From Microbulbifer mangrovi (GTDB lineage: Bacteria; Pseudomonadota; Gammaproteobacteria; Pseudomonadales; Cellvibrionaceae), in NCBI RefSeq assembly GCF_002009015.1, contig NZ_LZDE01000347.1, forward strand, positions 62,001 through 126,000: a DNA stretch of 64,000 bases. Direction: 5' to 3'. Below are positions 47,696 to 57,209 of this stretch, piece by piece. A program made the position numbers and the translations under genes. The stretch's first letter is position 1. Each line of letters begins with the position of its first letter. The notes under the pieces were generated by a model, which saw nothing but the letters and a program-made list of their open reading frames with translations, had not been told where the DNA came from and searched no databases.

Positions 47696-48859
47696 TCAGG
47701 CGTCAACTTCAAAGTGTTTGATAAAGTCGCGGTCCGGTTCGATACCGAGACCCGGGCCCTTCGGCAGGGCTACCGTGCCGCCACTCTCCGCCACCTGCTC
47801 CTGGATGCGCAGGGGCTCGGTAAGCAGCTCTTCGCGGAAGCGGTTTGGAGTGGTGTCGTATTCCAGCATTGGCTGCACCGGGTGCGCGGCGCCGGGCAGG
47901 TCCGGCAGTGCGGCCAGCAGATGCAAGTTGGTACCCACTGCCACGGCGGAGCCCCAGACATGGTTCACTACCGGAATAAAGTTGGCAGTCGCCAGTGCCA
48001 GCACTTTCTGGTACTCGGTAATGCCACCCAGAGCACAAACTTCCGGCTGCAGGATATCCACACAGCGGTTCTGGATGAGTTCGCGGTGACCCCAGCGAGT
48101 GAACTCGCACTCACCACCAGAGATATTCAGATCTAACGCTTCGCACAGGTCGCGATAGCCGCGGTAGTCTTCCGGTGCGACCGGCTCTTCAAACCAGTCA
48201 ACCCCCAGCTTTTCAAACTCGCGGCCCATAGGGATGGCTTCGCGGGTGGTGTACGCATGGTTGGCATCCACCATCAGCCCCACGTCGTCGCCGATGGCGT
48301 TGCGCACCGCTTCCACCAGCTCTACGTCTTTCTTGTGACCCAGGCCGGTTTTCATTTTCATCGCCTTGAAACCCTTCTCGCGGATGGCGACGGCTTCGGC
48401 GGCAAAGCGCTCTTTCAGGTCGGGTACACGCTGCAGCATCATGCCGTAACCGTATGCGGGAATACGCTCGCGGAAGGCGCCGCCGAGCAGCTGGTACACC
48501 GGCTGATTCAATGCCTTGCCGGCAATATCCCACAGGGCAATATCCACACCGGACAGGGACTGCATGGGCATGCCCTTCTGGCCGTGGTCGCGCAACAGGT
48601 TGTACACCGTGTGCCAGATCACTTCCCGATCCATTGGGTTCATACCCAGGATCATCGGCTGGATCACTTTTTCCACAATGGCCTTGTTGGCAAAGGCCAC
48701 ATTGCCGCCACCGAAACATTCACCCCAGCCGGTGATGCCCACGTCGGTTTGCACTTCCACCAGGTGGGTGGTGCGCTTCAAATAATACTGCTGTGAATAC
48801 CCCAACTCTTCTTCGAGATCGTATTGCAGTACGTGGCTGATGATTTTTGTTATTTTCAT
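47696..48859 (-). CDS. dauB: Enolase-superfamily cycloisomerase, probable 3,6-anhydro-D-galactonate cycloisomerase
   Basis: A 387-residue mandelate-racemase-subgroup enzyme. The capping domain starts MKITKIISHVLQ. The barrel carries the KxK pair (Lys168, Lys170 in KAMKMKTG), metal ligands Asp198 (VDANHAY), Glu224 (WFEEPV) and Glu250 (GGECEF), and His300 (VVNHVWGS). KxK and His bases on opposite faces are what anhydrogalactonate cycloisomerases use to open the 3,6-ether ring and give 2-keto-3-deoxy-galactonate. The neighbours (aldehyde dehydrogenase upstream by about 50 bp, KDGal kinase, KDPGal aldolase) support the DauB role. The active-site pattern clearly differs from the DgoD-like protein at 54.2-55.4 kb, so the two are not redundant. 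Confidence 0.82.
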   Translation of the reverse strand: MKITKIISHVLQYDLEEELGYSQQYYLKRTTHLVEVQTDVGITGWGECFGGGNVAFANKAIVEKVIQPMILGMNPMDREVIWHTVYNLLRDHGQKGMPMQSLSGVDIALWDIAGKALNQPVYQLLGGAFRERIPAYGYGMMLQRVPDLKERFAAEAVAIREKGFKAMKMKTGLGHKKDVELVEAVRNAIGDDVGLMVDANHAYTTREAIPMGREFEKLGVDWFEEPVAPEDYRGYRDLCEALDLNISGGECEFTRWGHRELIQNRCVDILQPEVCALGGITEYQKVLALATANFIPVVNHVWGSAVAVGTNLHLLAALPDLPGAAHPVQPMLEYDTTPNRFREELLTEPLRIQEQVAESGGTVALPKGPGLGIEPDRDFIKHFEVDA

Positions 48860-48910
48860 GGAGCTATTCCCAAATCTGTCCCCAAAATTTTTCCCAATAC
48901 AATCCGAGTT

Positions 48911-50341
48911 TTATTTTTTAATCGCCCGCGTTACCCGTTTCGGCGCCAGGTAATCATCCAGTGCCAGGTGCGAGCAATCCACCCCGATACCGGATTGCTT
49001 CACGCCGCAGTGCGGCAGATCAATGGCGTACTTGATGCCGTTAATTTGCACTTCGCCAAATTGCAGCTGGGCCGCACAGCGCTCGGCTTTTTCAATATCC
49101 GCCGTAAAGATGTACGACGACAGGCCCGCATCCGTGTCATTGGCCTGAGCCAGTACTTCATCCTCATCGGTAAAGGTCAGCAAGCTGATCACCGGGCCAA
49201 ACACTTCCTCATCGTAAAGGCGCATAGTATTGTTTACGCCGTCCAGCACGGTGGGTGCGTAGTAAGCGCCCTTTGCAAGACCTTCCGGTTTATTGCCGCC
49301 GTGCAGCAGGGTCGCACCCTTCTCCACCGCATCTTTTACCAACCCATCAATGCGCTGCCAGGAACCTTGGTCAATAACCGGCCCCATATCGATATCCGCA
49401 TCGCGGTCGTAACCCACTTTTACCGCTGCCGCGCGCTCCAGTACTTTCTCCCGGAAGGCATCGGCGACACCCGCTTCCACAAATACCCGGTTTGGGGTTA
49501 CACAGATCTGGCCGGAGTTACCGTATTTGACGCCACAGATAACATCCGCGGCCTGGTCAAGGTCCGCATCGGCAAATACCAGCGCCGGCGCATTACCGCC
49601 CAGCTCCATGGAATACCGTTTGATGGAAGTGGCACCGGTGCGCATCACATGCATACCGGTTTGCGTGGAACCAATTAAAGTCAGCAGCGCGGGAATGGTG
49701 GAGGCCGAAATGGCATCGCCAATCTCGTGATCCACACCGGCGATGATATTCACCACACCCGCCGGCAGGCCGATCTCAGCGCAGAGTTCGCCAACCGCGT
49801 AAGCGGAAAGTGGTGTCTTGGAAGAGGGCTTGATCACAATCGGGCAGCCAGCGGCCAGTGCAGGGCCAAGCTTGTAAGCCAGATTCAACAGCGGGAAGTT
49901 CCAGGCCAGGAAGGCGGCAGCCACGCCGACGGGCTGACGCGACAGGGTATGCACATGGGTGCCTTCCCGGTCCACCAGGGACTCCGCGTGCAGTCGGGTA
50001 ATTTCTTCCGCGTAGAACTCGAGACTGTGCACGAGCATCTGGTAATCGTCTTTGGTGGCCGCCCAGGGCTTGGCCATTTCCAGGTGGATGCACTCGCGCA
50101 GGTGAGCTTCATTAGCAAGGACCGCATCACGCAGCTTGTGCATCCAGCTGACGCGCTCGGCGACGCTGGTGGTAGACCAGGAAGGAAATGCAGCTTGTGC
50201 GGCTTCCAGTGCGCTGTGGGCGTCTGCAATGCTCGCCTCTGCAACACTGGCGACAACTTCTTCAGTCGCCGGATTGACGACATCCAGGTAAGAGTCGCCT
50301 TGTAGCGCGCCCCCGATGTACATGCGCTTGGCCATTGCCAT
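48911..50341 (-). CDS. dauA: NAD(P)-dependent aldehyde dehydrogenase, probable 3,6-anhydro-D-galactose dehydrogenase
   Basis: A 476-residue cytosolic aldehyde dehydrogenase with AAAFLAWNFPLLNLAYKLGPALAAG (cofactor binding), general base Glu246 (SMELGGNAPALVF) and catalytic Cys280 (NSGQICVTPNRVFVE). The adjoining cycloisomerase, kinase and aldolase complete the known four-step route for 3,6-anhydro-D-galactose, in which the first enzyme (DauA) oxidises the aldehyde to anhydrogalactonate. Succinate-semialdehyde-type dehydrogenases look similar, so the substrate is assigned by context. Start at 50341 with AGGGGA upstream. A perfect locus operator lies about 100 bp upstream, making this the first gene of the catabolic transcript. 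Confidence 0.88.
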   Translation of the reverse strand: MAMAKRMYIGGALQGDSYLDVVNPATEEVVASVAEASIADAHSALEAAQAAFPSWSTTSVAERVSWMHKLRDAVLANEAHLRECIHLEMAKPWAATKDDYQMLVHSLEFYAEEITRLHAESLVDREGTHVHTLSRQPVGVAAAFLAWNFPLLNLAYKLGPALAAGCPIVIKPSSKTPLSAYAVGELCAEIGLPAGVVNIIAGVDHEIGDAISASTIPALLTLIGSTQTGMHVMRTGATSIKRYSMELGGNAPALVFADADLDQAADVICGVKYGNSGQICVTPNRVFVEAGVADAFREKVLERAAAVKVGYDRDADIDMGPVIDQGSWQRIDGLVKDAVEKGATLLHGGNKPEGLAKGAYYAPTVLDGVNNTMRLYDEEVFGPVISLLTFTDEDEVLAQANDTDAGLSSYIFTADIEKAERCAAQLQFGEVQINGIKYAIDLPHCGVKQSGIGVDCSHLALDDYLAPKRVTRAIKK

Positions 50342-50439
50342 AGTGAGTCCCCTGTTGCTAGCTCAGGTGGCGACCGCGCGAAAGAAGCCCGCAACCACCT
50401 ACCTCAAGCTTATTGATTCGTTCCAGTTACGAACAATTT

Positions 50440-50454
50440 AAACATATGATGTTT
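50440..50454. promoter_or_regulatory. Carrageenan-locus operator upstream of dauA
   Basis: AAACATATGATGTTT, a perfect copy, about 100 bp before the aldehyde dehydrogenase start. Confidence 0.9.
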
Positions 50455-50578
50455 ACACTAACAATACGTTTGTGAAGATTCACAGCCATTTGGCCCGGCG
50501 GATCGGCAACAAGACAGACGAAAGAGAACAGCAGGAGAGCAGCAGCAAATAGCGGGAGCATATGCAGCGGCCAGAAAT

Positions 50579-50608
50579 AAAAAAGCCGGCGCCCGTGAGG
50601 ACGCCGGC
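50579..50608 (-). terminator. Terminator of the MFS-SDR unit
   Basis: GCCGGCG-TCC/GGG-CGCCGGC stem on the minus strand followed by six T, about 65 bases after the SDR stop. Confidence 0.88.
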
Positions 50609-50673
50609 AAGACAACACTTTGTGCGCAACACGCATAACCAAAGTGGGAGTGTGGCGAGATGAGAAACCACAC

Positions 50674-51453
50674 TCAATCGTGGTAGAGCACCGAGCGCCC
50701 TCCGTCCACAACAAGACTGTGCCCAGTCATGAAACTTGATTCACTACTTGCCAGAAACAGTGCCGGATAGGCGATTTCTTCTGTGCTGGCGTTGCGGCGC
50801 AACGGATGCACATCGCCGATGGCCTTACGTATCGCCTCGGGATCTTCGGTTTGCTCCCAGGCCTTGAATGCGTTGGGGGTTTCGACCATCCCCGGACACA
50901 ATGCATTCACACGGATATTGTCGGGGCCAAACTCCACCGCCAGGGTCCGCGTCAGCCCCACCACCGCGTGCTTGGTCACCGCGTATGGGAAACTGTCCGG
51001 CACTATTTTGAAAGAGTGCACAGAACCAATATTAATAATGCTGCCACCGCCGGCCGCTTGCATCATCGGCAGCACCGCGCGACAGCAGTGCCACATTCCG
51101 TCCACGTTCACGGCAAAGTTCTTCTGCCACTGCTCCCGCGACACATCCAACACACTTTTGCCCATCGGAGTCAGGGCGGCGTTGTTTACCAGAATGTCCG
51201 GGCTTCCCAGCTGCTCGCGGGTGGCCTCCACCATGGCGTTGACCGATGCCTCATCGGCAATATCGGTATTGGCAAAAATAGCCTGCTGCCCTGCGGCCCT
51301 CAGCTCTTCAACCAATGCCAGGCCGCGCTCAACATCAATATCCGCCACACAAACTTTTGCGCCTTCGGCAGCAAACAGACGGGCGATGGCACTGCCAATG
51401 CCATCCGATGCACCGGTGACAATGGCGACCTTACCTTGCAGACGTGCACTCAT
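50674..51453 (-). CDS. Short-chain dehydrogenase/reductase, candidate galactose dehydrogenase
   Basis: A 259-residue classical SDR with the NAD(P) loop VTGASDGIGSA, VADIDVERG (acidic residue after strand 2, favouring NAD), LVNNAALTP, catalytic Ser in INIGSVHS and YAVTK, and the C-terminal FMTGHSLVVDGG. Enzymes of this group include sugar 1-dehydrogenases. Together with the mutarotase, the SMP-30 lactonase and the DgoD-like dehydratase it would supply the missing oxidation of D-galactose to galactonolactone. That assignment is inference; polyol or keto-sugar dehydrogenase is possible. It follows the MFS transporter gene by 36 bp on the same strand. Confidence 0.88.
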   Translation of the reverse strand: MSARLQGKVAIVTGASDGIGSAIARLFAAEGAKVCVADIDVERGLALVEELRAAGQQAIFANTDIADEASVNAMVEATREQLGSPDILVNNAALTPMGKSVLDVSREQWQKNFAVNVDGMWHCCRAVLPMMQAAGGGSIINIGSVHSFKIVPDSFPYAVTKHAVVGLTRTLAVEFGPDNIRVNALCPGMVETPNAFKAWEQTEDPEAIRKAIGDVHPLRRNASTEEIAYPALFLASSESSFMTGHSLVVDGGRSVLYHD

Positions 51454-51489
51454 AACTACCGCTCTCTATACATCCGCCACACTGGTGAC

Positions 51490-53076
51490 TCAGGTCGCCA
51501 GTTCCGGCTTTGCAGCTGTATCGGGACGAACCAGGTCTTTTTCGATCTGCTCGATAGACTTATTTTTCGTCTCCGGCAGGATCATCAGCATGACCAGCAT
51601 ACCGATAAACGCAATCACACCGTAATTCAGGAAAGTATTGGCCGCTCCGAGGTGCTCCAGCTGCCATGGGAAGAACTGCTGGATCAGATAGCTGGAAATA
51701 CTCTGCACCAGCGCGGCAAATGGCAGTGCCACACTGCGCACCCGGTTGGAGAAAATCTCCGAGAAAATCACCCACATCACCGGCCCGATAGACATATTGA
51801 ATGCGGCAAGGAAAGCGAAAATCCCGAAGAGCACAAAGCCCGCACTGATTTCAATGGTGGAATTGATGATGGGCCCGCTCACCAGCGGCACATCCTTCTT
51901 CGAGTAAACTGCGGCGATATCGTTCTTCAGCTCAACATCGTTCTCGTAAGTCTTGCCGATATAGGGAGCCAGCGGCGTTGCATCGACCTGCTGCGCCTCC
52001 AGGGTCGCGATCGCATTTTCATCCAGGGTATAGCGGGCAGACTCAAAGCCGTACCAAGTAGATGCATGAGCAACCACAATCAGCGCAAGGCCCGCAAGCG
52101 TCAGCACACGGCGGCCGAGCTTCTCCACGGTAGTGATGGCAACCAGAGTAAACACCACGGCCACCAGGCCCAGAACAATGGTCTGCATAAAGCTGTCTTC
52201 CACGCTCATGCCCACCTGCTCAAACACAGTCGGCGCGTAGAAAAGCACTGCGTTCATGCCGGTCGCGCCCTGCACTACCGCATAGCAAACTGCGATGAGC
52301 ACCACGAGGCGCATGGGCTTGCTGAACAGGGTTTTAAGCTGTTCCAAGGTGCTGTTGCTGCGCTCATCATCAATACTGCCACGCACTTCGTTGACCAGGC
52401 TGCTCACCTGGGACTCAGGCGCAACACGGGCAAATACTTCACGCGCTTCCTGTTCGCGGCCCCGGGTTACCAGCCAGCGTGGAGATTCGGGAATAGTCAG
52501 TAGCAGGGAGAACCAGATGACATTCGGCACCAGCTCGAAACCCAGCATCAGCCGCCACACGTTTTCGTTGTGAATCCAGCTGATATCCGCCATGGATTTG
52601 ACGAGGAAATAATTGACGATAAACGCCAGCAGGCTGCCCAGGGTAATCAGCAACTGATTCACCGAGACAAACTTGCCGCGCTTGTCCGCCGGCGCCACTT
52701 CACCGATATACATGGCCGAAACCGTGATCGAGGCGAAGGCGACACCACCAATAAAACGGCCGAGGACCAACATGTTGTAGTCCACGGCGAAGGCCGAAAT
52801 AAGTGTGGAGAGAGAGTAAGTACCTGCAATGGCAAGCAGTACTTTCTTGCGGCCAAAACGCTCACACAGGGTACCAGTGAAAAACAGCGCAATAATCACA
52901 CCGACGATGGCACAACCCACCAGGGTGCCCACCTGCATACTGCTCAGCTCAAACTGGGAGCTGACGAAGCGCACCGCGCCGGAAATATTTGCAGCATCCA
53001 GTCCGAACACAAAACCGCCGAAGGCGGCGATCAGTGCAAACTTGGTGACATTACTGGCGGCACTATTGTTATTCAT
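51490..53076 (-). CDS. Sugar porter family MFS transporter
   Basis: A 528-residue inner-membrane transporter of the sugar porter family with 12 predicted helices. The start is FALIAAFGGFVFGLDAANISGAV, then CERFGRKKVLL (loop 2-3 motif), LGRFIGGVAFASITVSAMYIGEVAP, the sugar-porter PESPRWLVTRGR after helix 6, and VEKLGRRVL in the second half. An extended loop of about 60 residues between helices 9 and 10 is longer than usual. It should import a mono- or disaccharide with protons, here galactose, anhydrogalactose or an aldonate from the periplasm. A perfect operator lies 73 bp upstream of the start. It heads the MFS-SDR transcript. Confidence 0.92.
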   Translation of the reverse strand: MNNNSAASNVTKFALIAAFGGFVFGLDAANISGAVRFVSSQFELSSMQVGTLVGCAIVGVIIALFFTGTLCERFGRKKVLLAIAGTYSLSTLISAFAVDYNMLVLGRFIGGVAFASITVSAMYIGEVAPADKRGKFVSVNQLLITLGSLLAFIVNYFLVKSMADISWIHNENVWRLMLGFELVPNVIWFSLLLTIPESPRWLVTRGREQEAREVFARVAPESQVSSLVNEVRGSIDDERSNSTLEQLKTLFSKPMRLVVLIAVCYAVVQGATGMNAVLFYAPTVFEQVGMSVEDSFMQTIVLGLVAVVFTLVAITTVEKLGRRVLTLAGLALIVVAHASTWYGFESARYTLDENAIATLEAQQVDATPLAPYIGKTYENDVELKNDIAAVYSKKDVPLVSGPIINSTIEISAGFVLFGIFAFLAAFNMSIGPVMWVIFSEIFSNRVRSVALPFAALVQSISSYLIQQFFPWQLEHLGAANTFLNYGVIAFIGMLVMLMILPETKNKSIEQIEKDLVRPDTAAKPELAT

Positions 53077-53148
53077 TGTTGGTACCTTGTTGAATTCTTC
53101 ATCGCTGATCGCCGGTAGGAGACCCCCAGCGACCTATAGGACTTATTT

Positions 53149-53163
53149 AAACATATGATGTTT
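53149..53163. promoter_or_regulatory. Carrageenan-locus operator upstream of the MFS gene
   Basis: AAACATATGATGTTT, a perfect copy, 73 bp before the transporter start and just after the SMP-30 stop. Confidence 0.92.
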
Positions 53164-53197
53164 GGAGTGGCAACGCATTCCTTTTGCTCAACCCGTG

Positions 53198-54217
53198 TCA
53201 GCCGGCCACAACACCATCCAGTATCACCGCGGGTTCTGGCTGTCCCTGCACCGCATTGCGGTACACCAGTGTCACGCCGTTGGCGACGGGGGCATCGGTT
53301 GCATCTTCCAACCCCACCGCGGCGGTGGTCACATACATATCGGTAAAGTCTTCGCCGCCAAACGCCGGGCAGGTAGTGCGGATCACCGGTGCCTTCAACG
53401 CGCCCAGCACCTCCCCTTGCGGGCTGTAACACTGGGTGCGGGCCGCGTCCCACAGGGAAGTCCACATATTGCCTGCGGCATCGGCTACCGCGCCGTCCGG
53501 GATCAGCTGCTCCTCTGCCAGGTCCAGGTGCACCTCCCGCTCTGATTCCGGCCACCCGGTCTGTGCATCCAGCGCCAGCTTGTACACGGTGTTTGCGGCG
53601 GAGTCGGCGTAGTACGCCAGGCGGCGTTCGCGATCAAAACAAAGACCATTGGGCACGGTCAGTCCGGTATCCAGCTTGCGCAGCTCACCCCGATACCAGC
53701 GATACAGGTTGCCCTGCCCCGGCTCACCATTCTTGCCCATGGTGCCAATCCAGAAGCCACCCCAGGGGTCGGCGCGACCGTCGTTACTGCGGTTGCCCGG
53801 CATTTCCGGCTCGAGCGTACACAGCAAGGTCTTTTCAGCGGTATCCAGGGACAGGATATTCAGGCCGCTTTCACAGGCCACCAGCATGCGCTCGGTATCG
53901 ATCCACGCCAGCGCAGAAGGCATCTCGCCGAGATCCCATTCATCGACACCGGATTTGCCCCGGGCCAGAACACGATTGTTCAGCAGATCGACCCAATACA
54001 GGGTCTTGCGCTGCGGGTGCCACAGAGGGCCCTCCCCCAATGCACAGATTCGATCATCAAAGACTTCCGCAGAAACGTCTGCCGGATTGGATTCGGTACT
54101 AGCTGTCATATGGTTATGTTCACTGTGCTGGGCAGAAGCGCGGGGAACACCGAGGCCGATCGCCAGGGCGCCCAGCAGCCACTGCCGGCGGTTCACCAGA
54201 AATATTGAATTATCCAT
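53198..54217 (-). CDS. SMP-30/gluconolactonase family sugar lactonase, possibly periplasmic
   Basis: A 339-residue six-bladed propeller lactonase. Metal ligands of the family are visible as Glu in CALGEGPLWH, Asn in NRSNDGRADPWGGFWIGTMG and VPNGLCFD, and Asp in IPDGAVADAAGN. It would open a galactono- or related aldonolactone. The N-terminus NRRQWLLGALAIGLGVPRASA looks like a twin-arginine signal, so export is likely; alternatively translation could start at the internal ATG 54109, giving a cytosolic protein of normal family length. The start lies 2 bp after the DgoD-like stop, so the two are translationally linked. A second, partial SMP-30 gene is at the right edge. Confidence 0.88.
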   Translation of the reverse strand: MDNSIFLVNRRQWLLGALAIGLGVPRASAQHSEHNHMTASTESNPADVSAEVFDDRICALGEGPLWHPQRKTLYWVDLLNNRVLARGKSGVDEWDLGEMPSALAWIDTERMLVACESGLNILSLDTAEKTLLCTLEPEMPGNRSNDGRADPWGGFWIGTMGKNGEPGQGNLYRWYRGELRKLDTGLTVPNGLCFDRERRLAYYADSAANTVYKLALDAQTGWPESEREVHLDLAEEQLIPDGAVADAAGNMWTSLWDAARTQCYSPQGEVLGALKAPVIRTTCPAFGGEDFTDMYVTTAAVGLEDATDAPVANGVTLVYRNAVQGQPEPAVILDGVVAG

Positions 54218-54219
54218 TC

Positions 54220-55383
54220 TTACCAGTTGGTCACTGACCCATCCGGCTTACTCAGGTGCGGCGGTTCGACAGGCACAGGCGCCGACTGGCGGAATGCGTC
54301 TTCATCAACCTCAACACCGAGCCCCGGCACTTCCGGCACCATAAAATCGCACCCATCCAACTTGTGCTGGACCGGGAACAGCGCCGGGTCGTGGAAGCCA
54401 AATTTGCAGAAAGGCCCCTGGTGCGTTTCCATCAGGCTGAAGTTCGGCAGCACCGCGGCAAAATGGTTGGAGGCGGCAGTGCACACTGGCCCCAGCGGGT
54501 TGTGCGGCATCACGTCCACATAGTGGGTCTCAGCCAGGGAAGCCGCTTTCATGGCCTCGGTAAAACCGCCGATATTGCACACATCCACGCGCAGGTACTG
54601 GGTCAGCCCGCGTTCCAGGTACGGCGCCGCCGCCCACTTGGAGCTGAATTCCTCACCAATGGCAAACGGCACCTCGGTCATGCCGCGCAGGGTGGCGTAG
54701 GCATCCGGGGACTCGTTGCGAATGGGCTCCTCGATAAAATCCAGGGTGCCCGGTGCCAGGCGCTGGCAGAAGGAAGCTGCCTCGGCCACACCGAGGCGGT
54801 GGTGGTAGTCGATACCCAGGGTGATATCCGGGCCAATGATCTTGCGCAGCTCGGTGAGGCAGCGCGCGGTGCGCGCGATGGAATCGCGAGGCTCAAACAC
54901 TTCAGGGTGATCAAATCCGGCGGGAATCACACGGATGGTGGTCCAGCCAAGATCCACCAGCGCCTGCACCTCTTTTACCAACTCATCCAGGCGATCCGGG
55001 TCGGCCTCGGTATAGCAGCAGGCAAAGGTGGGAATACGCTCGCGCTGCTTGCCGCCGAGGAGCTGGTATACCGGCACCCCCAGCGCCTTGCCGACGATAT
55101 CGTGCAGAGCAATATCCAGCGCGGACATGGCCGCGGTAAACACGCGACCACCTTCAAAGTAATGGCCGCGGTAAACCTCCTGCCAGATGCGCCCTATCTG
55201 ACGCGGATCCTTGCCCAGTAGAAATGGGCGGAAGTGATCCATGGCCCCGATCACCGCGCGCTCGCGGCCGGAAAGACCGGACTCGCCCCAGCCAACAATG
55301 CCGCACTCGGTGACCACTTTGACCAGCAGCTGGTTGCGATTGCCTACGGCACCGAACAGCGTCTCAATAGCTTCAATTTTCAT
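54220..55383 (-). CDS. dgoD: Enolase-superfamily sugar acid dehydratase, galactonate dehydratase-like
   Basis: A 387-residue mandelate-racemase-subgroup enzyme. The metal and base residues follow the galactonate dehydratase pattern: Asp192-x-His194 (GIDYHHR), Glu218 (FIEEP), Glu244 (IGEEF), His294 (MPHNPLGPVC) and Glu319 (LMET). It should convert D-galactonate to 2-keto-3-deoxy-galactonate, the same product made by the anhydrogalactonate branch. Compared with classical DgoD, the lysine of the KxK site is replaced by RVIP, as in the D-x-H dehydratase group. Gene order sulfatase-dgoD-SMP-30 with spacings of 14 and 2 bp indicates one transcript. Other aldonate substrates are possible. Confidence 0.85.
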   Translation of the reverse strand: MKIEAIETLFGAVGNRNQLLVKVVTECGIVGWGESGLSGRERAVIGAMDHFRPFLLGKDPRQIGRIWQEVYRGHYFEGGRVFTAAMSALDIALHDIVGKALGVPVYQLLGGKQRERIPTFACCYTEADPDRLDELVKEVQALVDLGWTTIRVIPAGFDHPEVFEPRDSIARTARCLTELRKIIGPDITLGIDYHHRLGVAEAASFCQRLAPGTLDFIEEPIRNESPDAYATLRGMTEVPFAIGEEFSSKWAAAPYLERGLTQYLRVDVCNIGGFTEAMKAASLAETHYVDVMPHNPLGPVCTAASNHFAAVLPNFSLMETHQGPFCKFGFHDPALFPVQHKLDGCDFMVPEVPGLGVEVDEDAFRQSAPVPVEPPHLSKPDGSVTNW

Positions 55384-55397
55384 CGGTAATCCCCGTA

Positions 55398-56831
55398 TCA
55401 GGCGTCAGGTTTCTGTGGGATACGATACTGGTCCATGCGATCCACATCGTATTTTTCGAATTTGCGCTTCAGCAGCCAGCGCGGGCGCTCCAGTGTCAGC
55501 TCCCAGGCAAACAGGTCTCTGAACATCTGCTCTACCCGCTCAGGCTCTTTGCCCGCCAGGTTGTTCTGCTCGCCGACATCCTGAGACAAATCGTAAAGTT
55601 CAGCCGGGCGGTCTGCGTGGCGAATCAGTTTCCAGTCGCCGTCGCGAATGACCGCACGGGTTTCCTTTTTCCAGTACATCTTCTGGTGCGGTCGATCGGT
55701 GTTTTCCCCGGTCAGGTAGGGCAGCAGGTTTACCCCGTCGATCTTGGATGCATACTCATCACCACCGGCGGCCTCGTAAAAGGTAGGCAACAGGTCGAGC
55801 GTGGAAACCGGGAAATCGTAATCCACTCCCGCGGGCACTTTGGCCGGCCAGCGCAGCAGGAAAGGCACTCGTAGGCCCCCTTCGAGGTGGTTGGACTTGG
55901 TTCCCGCCAGCGGGTAGTTACTGGAAGCGTTTTTGTCGGTGGGGCCACCGTTGTCATTGGAGAAAACCACGATGGTATTGTCCGACAGACCCAGCGCCTC
56001 CAGCTTGTCCATGACCCGCCCGGTTGCACGGTCCATGGCCAGGGTCATGGCGGCCAGCTCGCGGCGCTTGCCACTCAACTGCGGGAAACGCTGCATGTCT
56101 TCTTCCAGCGCTTCCATGGGTGTGTGTACCGCATTAAACGCCAGGTAGATAAAGAAGGGATGATTCTGGTTCTGCTCGATGAACTGCGCGGCCTCATCCG
56201 CCAGCACATCAGTCAAATAACCTTCGTGCTCCTCGTAATGCCCCAGGCCGCGTTCCAGTTTTTTGTCGTAGGCGGAAGCCACATTACCTAGGGGGTTCTC
56301 GCCGTCGTACTTGAAATAGCTGCGGTCGCCACCGCGGAAGCCGTAGAACTCGTCAAAGCCACGCTTCAGAGGATGGAAGCGGTCGGCGTCACCCAGGTGC
56401 CACTTGCCGTAGACCGCAGTCTTGTAGCCGCGCTCTTTCAGGTAGTCCGCCATGGTTTTCTGATCCAGTGGCAGCCCCATGTCCGCACCTGTGAGCGCAG
56501 AGTTCTCGCTCATGTAACCGGGCACATTGATTTCTTCATAGCCAAAGCGCTGCTGGTACTTGCCCGTCATCAGGCCAGCGCGGGAAGGACCGCAGGTAGC
56601 ATCGGAAACATATCCCTGGGTAAATCGCACGCCCTCACCGGCAATCTTGTCCAGATTGGGAGTTTGCATGACCTTGCTGCCCTGAAAGCCGAAGTCGTTA
56701 AAGCCGGCATCGTCGGCAAACAGCAGAATGATATTCGGCGGACGCTCAGACGCTTCACTGGAAGAATCACTTTTGGCACATGCACTAACTGAGATCACAG
56801 CCAGCACGAAAAACAGAATCTTTGTTTTCAT
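55398..56831 (-). CDS. S1 family sulfatase lipoprotein (probable S1_19)
   Basis: A 477-residue exported sulfatase with lipobox ISVSAC near residue 18. The motifs are [41 protein letters not shown] (formylglycine Cys80), [25 protein letters not shown], and [32 protein letters not shown]. The sequence GFDEFYGF..G and the overall pattern resemble carrageenan sulfatases of subfamily S1_19. The start at 56831 (MKTKILFF) is preferred to the in-frame ATG 30 bases earlier because the signal then begins normally. It is the first gene of the sulfatase-dgoD-SMP-30 unit, with a perfect operator about 255 bp upstream shared with the divergent kappa-carrageenase gene. Confidence 0.92.
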   Translation of the reverse strand: MKTKILFFVLAVISVSACAKSDSSSEASERPPNIILLFADDAGFNDFGFQGSKVMQTPNLDKIAGEGVRFTQGYVSDATCGPSRAGLMTGKYQQRFGYEEINVPGYMSENSALTGADMGLPLDQKTMADYLKERGYKTAVYGKWHLGDADRFHPLKRGFDEFYGFRGGDRSYFKYDGENPLGNVASAYDKKLERGLGHYEEHEGYLTDVLADEAAQFIEQNQNHPFFIYLAFNAVHTPMEALEEDMQRFPQLSGKRRELAAMTLAMDRATGRVMDKLEALGLSDNTIVVFSNDNGGPTDKNASSNYPLAGTKSNHLEGGLRVPFLLRWPAKVPAGVDYDFPVSTLDLLPTFYEAAGGDEYASKIDGVNLLPYLTGENTDRPHQKMYWKKETRAVIRDGDWKLIRHADRPAELYDLSQDVGEQNNLAGKEPERVEQMFRDLFAWELTLERPRWLLKRKFEKYDVDRMDQYRIPQKPDA

Positions 56832-57209
56832 TATTTTCTTTTTAACTTCACGCTTAATCAAAAAGCCCCTGAATCTATCGGCAAGCGGGTCGTGCCAGCC
56901 GGAAGCATTGCAGGGGCATCTTTCAAGTCATCCAACCTGTGAGATTAGAAGATGCGGATGATGGTGCTGCTACTGGTAACCAAACCCCAGGTACGCTCCC
57001 CGGGGATACCCGAATGGGAAGACTGAATGTAATGACACGACATTCTGCACATTTATTGGTCAAATCATAGCAATATCGAGCATTCAAACATATGATGTTT
57101 GTTAATGCAATACGTTTGCTGTAGGGTGAATAGGTCCGCGTTTTAGCCTGCGCCAACCTTAAATATGCTGACCGACAAACACTCTTTCGCATTCGCGAAC
57201 ACGACTTCC
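56832..57209. other. Divergent regulatory region between sulfatase and kappa-carrageenase genes
   Basis: About 380 bases with no credible gene. The operator at 57086 lies nearer to the kappa-carrageenase side. No further strong signal was recognised. Confidence 0.6.
57086..57100. promoter_or_regulatory. Carrageenan-locus operator, sulfatase/kappa-carrageenase intergenic
   Basis: AAACATATGATGTTT, a perfect copy flanked by C and G, 110 bp upstream of the chosen cgkA start. Confidence 0.92.

Larger units (their letters stand above)
50342..50673. other. Intergenic region between the dauA and SDR genes
   Basis: About 330 bases without a credible gene. They hold the operator that should control dauA and, to the right, the terminator of the SDR gene transcribed toward it. 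Confidence 0.6.

Noticed and set aside
53198-54217. Reading the NRR N-terminus of the SMP-30 protein as proof of Tat export
   Set aside because: Kept only as likely: an internal ATG at 54109 would give a normal cytosolic lactonase, so export needs experimental proof.
57165-57209. Upstream ATG of the kappa-carrageenase gene
   Set aside because: It would add 15 polar residues before the signal peptide; the start at 57210 gives a normal export signal.
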